From positions 1-9,042 of the forward strand of contig JAEYWA010000009.1 in NCBI GenBank assembly GCA_023431385.1: a stretch of 9,042 nt of DNA, in the 5' to 3' direction. Source of the DNA: Bacillota bacterium (GTDB taxonomy: Bacteria > Bacillota > Clostridia > Acetivibrionales > DSM-1351). Positions 6,234 to 9,042 of this stretch are shown here, piece after piece. The notes under the pieces are model-generated. The model did no database searches and was not told the origin of the DNA. It worked only from the letters and a program-made list of their open reading frames with translations. Within the stretch, counting starts at the first letter, position 1. Each line of letters starts with the position of its first letter. The position numbers were made by a program, and so were the translations under genes.

Positions 6234-6512
6234 ATGTTAAAGATTAATTTACAACTTTTTGCTCATAAAAAAGGTGTTGGTAGTTCAAGAAACGGTCGTG
6301 ACAGTGCGGCTAAGAGACTTGGTGTTAAAAGAGCTGACGGTCAATTCGTTTTAGCCGGTAACATTCTTGTTCGTCAAAGAGGTACAAAGATTCATCCTGG
6401 CGTAAACGTTGGAATAGGTTCTGATGATACCTTGTTTGCACTGAAGGATGGAAAGGTTAAGTTTGCAAGACTTGGCAGAGATAAGAAGCAGGTTATGATA
6501 GTTGCCGAGTAA
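6234..6512 (+). CDS. rpmA: 50S ribosomal protein L27, with Prp-cleaved N-terminal extension
   Basis: Encodes 92 residues, a normal L27 length. The precursor begins MLKINLQLF-AHKKGVGSS; Prp cleavage is expected between Phe9 and Ala10 (bases 6260/6261), as in the S. aureus form MLKLNLQFF-ASKKG. The freed N-terminus reaches towards the peptidyl transferase centre. The rest (RNGRDSAAKRLGVKRADGQ, GNILVRQRGTKIHPG) is typical of the family. The start is set by AGGAGG at 6219-6224. It is the last gene of the rplU-prp-rpmA operon, 4 bases after the prp stop, and is followed by an intrinsic terminator. Confidence 0.97.
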   Translation: MLKINLQLFAHKKGVGSSRNGRDSAAKRLGVKRADGQFVLAGNILVRQRGTKIHPGVNVGIGSDDTLFALKDGKVKFARLGRDKKQVMIVAE

Positions 6513-6535
6513 AAATTTATCGCATTAAAATTATT

Positions 6536-6571
6536 AAAGTAGGAAATGTGATATGCATTTTCTACTTTTTT
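6536..6571 (+). terminator. Intrinsic terminator of the rplU-prp-rpmA operon
   Basis: AAAGTAGGAAATG at 6536-6548 pairs with CATTTTCTACTTT at 6556-6568 (13 bp with one G-U pair) around a 7-base loop, with T-run through 6571. Confidence 0.88.
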
Positions 6572-6577
6572 AATTAT

Positions 6578-6613
6578 ATTTATTTTGATATTTATTTTGT
6601 CATTTATTTTTAA
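6578..6613. repeat. Three 12-bp AT-rich tandem repeats
   Basis: ATTTATTTTGAT (6578-6589), ATTTATTTTGTC (6590-6601) and ATTTATTTTTAA (6602-6613) follow one another directly. They lie in the very AT-rich spacer upstream of the obg promoter and could act as an UP-like or curved stretch, or be simple-sequence drift. Confidence 0.6.
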
Positions 6614-6700
6614 TTGTAAATTGCTTATCCGGTTACTTTGTCTATATATTCGTATGTATTTAATTTATTTTTGGTTAACAGAATATACTTCCAGGTTATT

Positions 6701-6729
6701 TTTTAATAATTCAGTTACTTGGGTATAAT
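6701..6729 (+). promoter_or_regulatory. Probable obg promoter
   Basis: Perfect -10 TATAAT at 6724-6729. The -35 at 17-base spacing (6701-6706, TTTTAA) is weak, and the upstream DNA is AT-rich. It lies after the rpmA terminator, so obg seems to have its own transcription start near 6736. Confidence 0.6.
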
Positions 6730-6733
6730 AAAC

Positions 6734-6750
6734 TCAGTTTAATAAACTGA
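6734..6750 (+). promoter_or_regulatory. Hairpin at the 5' end of the obg transcript
   Basis: TCAGTTT 6734-6740 and AAACTGA 6744-6750 form a perfect 7-bp stem with an AAT loop, at or just after the predicted transcription start and 2 bases before the AAGGAG at 6752. It could stabilise the 5' end, affect ribosome access, or as DNA be an operator. Confidence 0.5.
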
Positions 6751-6770
6751 TAAGGAGAATGGAGCATAAG

Positions 6771-8048
6771 ATGTTTATTGATAGTGCTAAAATATATGTT
6801 AAAGCTGGTAATGGCGGAAATGGAATGGTGTCCTTTCACCGTGAAAAATACATAGCGGCCGGAGGACCGGACGGCGGTGACGGTGGTAAAGGCGGAGATG
6901 TCATATTCCAAGTGGATCAAGGCCTAAATACCTTGATTGACTTCAGATATAAAAAGCATTTCAAGGCTGAACCTGGTCAGGACGGCGGAGCATCCAACTG
7001 TTCGGGAAAAAATGGAGAAGACATGATAATTAAAGTACCTTTGGGCACTATGGTTAAGGATGAGGAGACGGGAATGATCCTTGTTGACCTTGTCAAGCCC
7101 GATCAGACATATATTATAGCAAGGGGTGGTAAGGGCGGTAAAGGTAATCAGCATTTTGCTACTCCTACCAGACAGGTACCTAACTTTGCAAAAAGCGGTG
7201 ATCTGGGAGAAGAAAGAAATCTCATATTGGAGATGAAAATGATTGCAGATGTGGGCTTGCTAGGCTTCCCAAATGTTGGTAAGTCAACAATATTGTCCAT
7301 GGTTTCTGCTGCCAAGCCTAAAATTGCCAACTATCATTTTACAACTTTAGTTCCCAATCTTGGTGTAGTACAAATCGAGCAGGGTAAGAGCTTTGTAATT
7401 GCTGATATACCTGGTCTTATTGAAGGAGCACATGAAGGCGTCGGGTTGGGGCATGAGTTTTTAAGACATGTGGAAAGAACAAAACTTCTGGTTCACGTTG
7501 TCGATGTTTCAGGAATTGAAGGCCGTGATGCAATTGAAGATTTTGATACTATAAATTCAGAACTTGAAAAATATAATGCTTTACTTGCTTCCAGACCGCA
7601 GATAGTTGCTGCAAACAAGATGGATATCCCGGGTTCCGAAGTTAATTATGAACGCTTTAAGAAAGAGCTTGAAGGAAGGGGTTATAAGGTTTTCGGAATA
7701 TCTGCAGCTACAAATAAAGGCTTGAAAGAGTTGATGTACTATGTTTCCAGCACTTTAAGTACGCTTCCGGATACTATCCTGCTGGACGAGAGCAAAGAGG
7801 AAGTGGTTGTATATACTGCTGATGAAGAAAAACCCTTCGATATCCGTATTGAAGATGGTGTATACGTGGTAGAGGGAAATTGGGTCGGAAAGGTCCTGGG
7901 CTCAACTAACATAACCAATTATGAATCTCTGCAATATTTCCAGAGAGCGCTAAAGAGAAAGGGTGTTATTGCTGCTCTTGAGGCTATGGGAATAAAAGAG
8001 GGAGACACCGTACGTATATTGGATACTGAGTTTGATTATACGAGATAA
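6771..8048 (+). CDS. obg: GTPase Obg, ribosome assembly factor
   Basis: Encodes 425 residues, close to Bacillus Obg (428). The glycine-rich Obg fold fills about residues 1-158 (KAGNGGNGMVSFHREKY, GGPDGGDGGKGGDV). The G domain shows G1 GFPNVGKST (165-173), the switch I TTLVPNLG, G3 DIPGLIEGA (from 212), G4 NKMD (282-285) and G5 SAA (311-313). The C-terminal OCT domain (about 350-425) is present. Start ATG 6771 has GGAG at 6761-6764, 6 bases away, and gives the family start MFIDSAKIYV; the in-frame ATG at 6759 would add four residues and sits only one base after AAGGAG. Obg binds the 50S subunit, responds to GTP and ppGpp, and in Bacillus is also needed for sporulation onset and the stress response. 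It stands between the L21-L27 operon and yhbY, a common order. Confidence 0.97.
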   Translation: MFIDSAKIYVKAGNGGNGMVSFHREKYIAAGGPDGGDGGKGGDVIFQVDQGLNTLIDFRYKKHFKAEPGQDGGASNCSGKNGEDMIIKVPLGTMVKDEETGMILVDLVKPDQTYIIARGGKGGKGNQHFATPTRQVPNFAKSGDLGEERNLILEMKMIADVGLLGFPNVGKSTILSMVSAAKPKIANYHFTTLVPNLGVVQIEQGKSFVIADIPGLIEGAHEGVGLGHEFLRHVERTKLLVHVVDVSGIEGRDAIEDFDTINSELEKYNALLASRPQIVAANKMDIPGSEVNYERFKKELEGRGYKVFGISAATNKGLKELMYYVSSTLSTLPDTILLDESKEEVVVYTADEEKPFDIRIEDGVYVVEGNWVGKVLGSTNITNYESLQYFQRALKRKGVIAALEAMGIKEGDTVRILDTEFDYTR

Positions 8049-8053
8049 ATAAG

Positions 8054-8082
8054 TTAAAAATATTGAGATATTATACTATATT
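8054..8082 (+). promoter_or_regulatory. Possible promoter for the obg-yhbY spacer RNA and yhbY
   Basis: TTAAAA 8054-8059, 17 bases, TATATT 8077-8082. It is a moderate sigma-A match in AT-rich DNA, placed just before the long hairpin at 8093-8187. There is no terminator after obg, so read-through from obg is equally possible. Confidence 0.3.
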
Positions 8083-8092
8083 GCGCGAGTAC

Positions 8093-8187
8093 AACTTCGA
8101 TAAATGGGAAGCCTGGTAAAAGTACTTAAATTGTCGTGACTGACACAATTTAAAAAATACTTTGTGGGCAATCCATTTATTGTAGTT
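8093..8187 (+). ncRNA. Candidate structured RNA in the obg-yhbY spacer (leader of yhbY or small RNA)
   Basis: Nearly the whole stretch folds into one long hairpin. AACT 8093-8096 pairs with AGTT 8184-8187; after a T-T mismatch, CGATAAATGG 8098-8107 pairs with CCATTTATTG 8173-8182. Further in, GCCT 8111-8114 pairs with GGGC 8166-8169, AAAGTA 8119-8124 with TACTTT 8158-8163, and TTAAATTGT 8126-8134 with ACAATTTAA 8145-8153, closing a 10-base loop. That is about 33 base pairs over 95 bases with small purine-rich internal loops. A second small hairpin, GTATG 8189-8193 with CATAC 8203-8207, follows before the yhbY ribosome binding site. No T-run follows, so it is not an ordinary terminator. I do not recognise it as any riboswitch or RNA family; a small palindromic mobile repeat is the main alternative. 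Confidence 0.5.
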
Positions 8188-8242
8188 AGTATGGGAGCGA
8201 TACATACCACTTAAATTTTTGTACTTATTTCAGGAGGATAAT

Positions 8243-8533
8243 ATGTTAACAGGAAAACAAAGAAGCTATCTCAGAGCGTTAGCAAATAACCTTCAACCTA
8301 TTTTTCAGGTTGGAAAAGGCGGAATCAACGATAATATGATTAAACAGTTTACCGACGCCCTGGAAGCAAGAGAGCTTATAAAAGCAACGGTACTCCGTAA
8401 TGCTGAATGCGATACACGAACCGTCGCTGAAGAACTTGCTGAAGCTGTTGATGCCCAGTTAGTTCAGGTAATAGGTAATAAGTTCGTACTATACAGAGAG
8501 TCGGAGAAAAGTCCCGTAATTGAATTACCATAA
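8243..8533 (+). CDS. yhbY: YhbY family RNA-binding protein (CRM domain)
   Basis: Encodes 96 residues, the same length as Bacillus YqeI. A single CRM domain covers nearly the whole protein: LTGKQRSYLRALAN at the start, the conserved GxxG loop as VGKGGI (residues 23-28), ALEARELIKATVL, and VQVIGNKFVLYR at the end. In E. coli YhbY associates with pre-50S particles, so a role in large-subunit assembly is likely, which fits with obg upstream. AGGAGG at 8232-8237 fixes ATG 8243; the upstream in-frame extension to 8219 is not used. The 5' spacer holds the long hairpin described separately. A weak AT stem (AAAAAC 8533-8538 with GTTTTT 8549-8554) at the stop may end some transcripts. Confidence 0.95.
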   Translation: MLTGKQRSYLRALANNLQPIFQVGKGGINDNMIKQFTDALEARELIKATVLRNAECDTRTVAEELAEAVDAQLVQVIGNKFVLYRESEKSPVIELP

Positions 8534-8571
8534 AAAACTTATTGAGTCGTTTTTACACTAACTTACATATT

Positions 8572-8601
8572 CTAGGAATGGAGTACTTGTTTGGTGAATA
8601 T
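8572..8601 (+). promoter_or_regulatory. Candidate sigma-H (Spo0H) promoter of the last gene
   Basis: CTAGGAATG at 8572-8580 matches the sigma-H -35 consensus RnAGGAwWW at all but the outer positions. GGTGAATAT at 8593-8601 matches the -10 consensus RnnGAATwW fully, and the 12-base spacing is right. Expected start is near 8608, about 37 bases before the gene. No comparable sigma-A promoter is visible at the usual distance. Confidence 0.45.
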
Positions 8602-8644
8602 ACTATAAGTATTTCAGTTTATATCCCATTTCCGGAGGTAAGTT

Positions 8645-8914
8645 ATGCAAAAGGGAATTGATTTAAATAATTACGAATACGAATATCTTGATAGCCAAGA
8701 TATAAAAGGAATCAGTGATAAGACTCTTCTGCAAAGAGTTGAAAAAACCTATGAATTTCTAAAATTATGTGAAATATATCTTCAGAATGTTAAAGATGAC
8801 TACGGCAAAAAAAAGATTGCATGTCTCAGGGTGGATATTGTTAATTACCAGCTTGAGCTATTAATTAAGGAATGCTTTGTAAGAGGACTTAAGCACGGTT
8901 TAAAAATGACTTAA
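8645..8914 (+). CDS. Small hypothetical protein, 89 residues
   Basis: I do not recognise this protein. It has 89 residues, no signal peptide and no membrane segment. After a polar, Tyr-rich start (NNYEYEYLDSQD) the rest looks mainly alpha-helical, with heptad-like leucines (LLQRVEKTYEFLKLCEIYL; LRVDIVNYQLELLIKECF) and a basic end (RGLKHGLKM). A small helical-bundle or dimeric cytoplasmic protein is plausible. Coding evidence: GGAGG at 8634-8638 six bases before the ATG, a terminator downstream, and a likely dedicated promoter. It lies after yhbY, where nadD often follows in clostridia. If the upstream sigma-H motif is real, the gene belongs to early sporulation or stationary phase. No function is proposed. 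Confidence 0.75.
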   Translation: MQKGIDLNNYEYEYLDSQDIKGISDKTLLQRVEKTYEFLKLCEIYLQNVKDDYGKKKIACLRVDIVNYQLELLIKECFVRGLKHGLKMT

Positions 8915-8915
8915 T

Positions 8916-8942
8916 AAAAAAGGGGATGTAACATAAGCCCCT
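8916..8942 (-). terminator. Probable minus-strand terminator
   Basis: AGGGG 8921-8925 pairs with CCCCT 8938-8942, with an A-run at 8916-8920. Read on the - strand this is a GC stem followed by a T-run; on the + strand no T-run follows. It would stop transcripts entering from the right. Confidence 0.5.
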
Positions 8943-8956
8943 AAAATCACAAGTTG

Positions 8957-8992
8957 CCCCATGTAAAATTTAACGATTTTATGTGGGGTTTT
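8957..8992 (+). terminator. Intrinsic terminator after the small gene
   Basis: CCCCATGTAAAAT 8957-8969 pairs with ATTTTATGTGGGG 8976-8988 (13 bp including two G-U pairs) around a 6-base loop, followed by TTTT. Confidence 0.88.
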
Positions 8993-9015
8993 CTGTATCT
9001 TTTGCTCGTAAATTT

Positions 9016-9024
9016 TGGTATAAT
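9016..9024 (+). promoter_or_regulatory. Extended -10 promoter at the right edge
   Basis: TGGTATAAT at 9016-9024 combines the extended -10 TGn with a perfect TATAAT. The -35 region at 17-base spacing is weak. Placed after a terminator, it probably drives a gene beginning beyond the window. Confidence 0.6.
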
Positions 9025-9042
9025 ATAAGTGTTGAAATGCTG

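Noticed and set aside
5894..6235. Minus-strand frame covering all of prp
   Set aside because: It mirrors the codons of a well-identified plus-strand gene, and the Cys/Tyr/Ser-rich product looks non-biological.
8093..8207. Obg terminator or T-box in the obg-yhbY spacer
   Set aside because: No T-run follows the hairpin, and the T-box signature sequence is not present.
1..9042. CRISPR array, tRNA, rRNA, prophage or complete insertion sequence
   Set aside because: No regularly spaced repeats, cloverleaf genes, rRNA stretches, transposase, integrase or phage genes are visible.
9037..9042. ATG at 9037 as the start of the next gene
   Set aside because: It has no ribosome binding site and lies only 12 bases after the -10 box; the true start is probably beyond the window.

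Overview
The window is a low-GC Firmicutes chromosome segment, most likely from an anaerobic, spore-forming Clostridia lineage. A Ruminiclostridium / Clostridium cellulolyticum-like organism is my best guess, from gene order and protein style only, with no search behind it. All recognised genes are on the + strand. The backbone is a familiar clostridial order: B12-binding radical SAM protein (C-terminal part only), radical SAM-linked DUF2344 protein, ribonuclease E/G, rplU (L21), prp (L27-processing protease), rpmA (L27), obg, yhbY, then a small unrecognised gene.

Region by region. Positions 1-2274 hold the radical SAM pair; the second gene most likely starts at a TTG codon behind a good Shine-Dalgarno site. 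Positions 2275-2499 form a 225-base leader full of inverted repeats ahead of the RNase E/G gene (2500-3975), which ends at a clear intrinsic terminator (3990-4031). Positions 4040-5292 look like an accessory insert between the RNase gene and the ribosomal protein operon: a broken reading frame (4079-4345), then a lipoprotein-type subclass B1 metallo-beta-lactamase with all zinc ligands present and a 14-residue tandem repeat linker. A near-consensus sigma-A promoter at 5405-5433 then drives the rplU-prp-rpmA operon through a leader of about 130 bases, where an L21 autoregulatory leader would be expected. That operon ends at a terminator at 6536-6571. obg and yhbY follow; the 170 bases between them fold into a long imperfect hairpin (8093-8187) that I cannot match to any RNA family I know. 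The last gene (8645-8914) has a good match to a sigma-H promoter and is followed by terminators facing both ways. An extended -10 promoter at the right edge points to a gene beyond the window.

Functional links. L21, Prp and L27 form a coherent module: the L27 precursor carries the MLKINLQLF extension, and Prp has the His22/Cys34 pair that removes it. Obg and YhbY are ribosome assembly factors, and RNase E/G processes RNA. The beta-lactamase is functionally unrelated and probably acts at the cell surface against beta-lactams. The items most worth a second look are the obg-yhbY intergenic hairpin, the structured RNase leader, the surface-anchored B1 enzyme with its repeat linker and decayed neighbour, and the possible sporulation-linked control of the final small gene.
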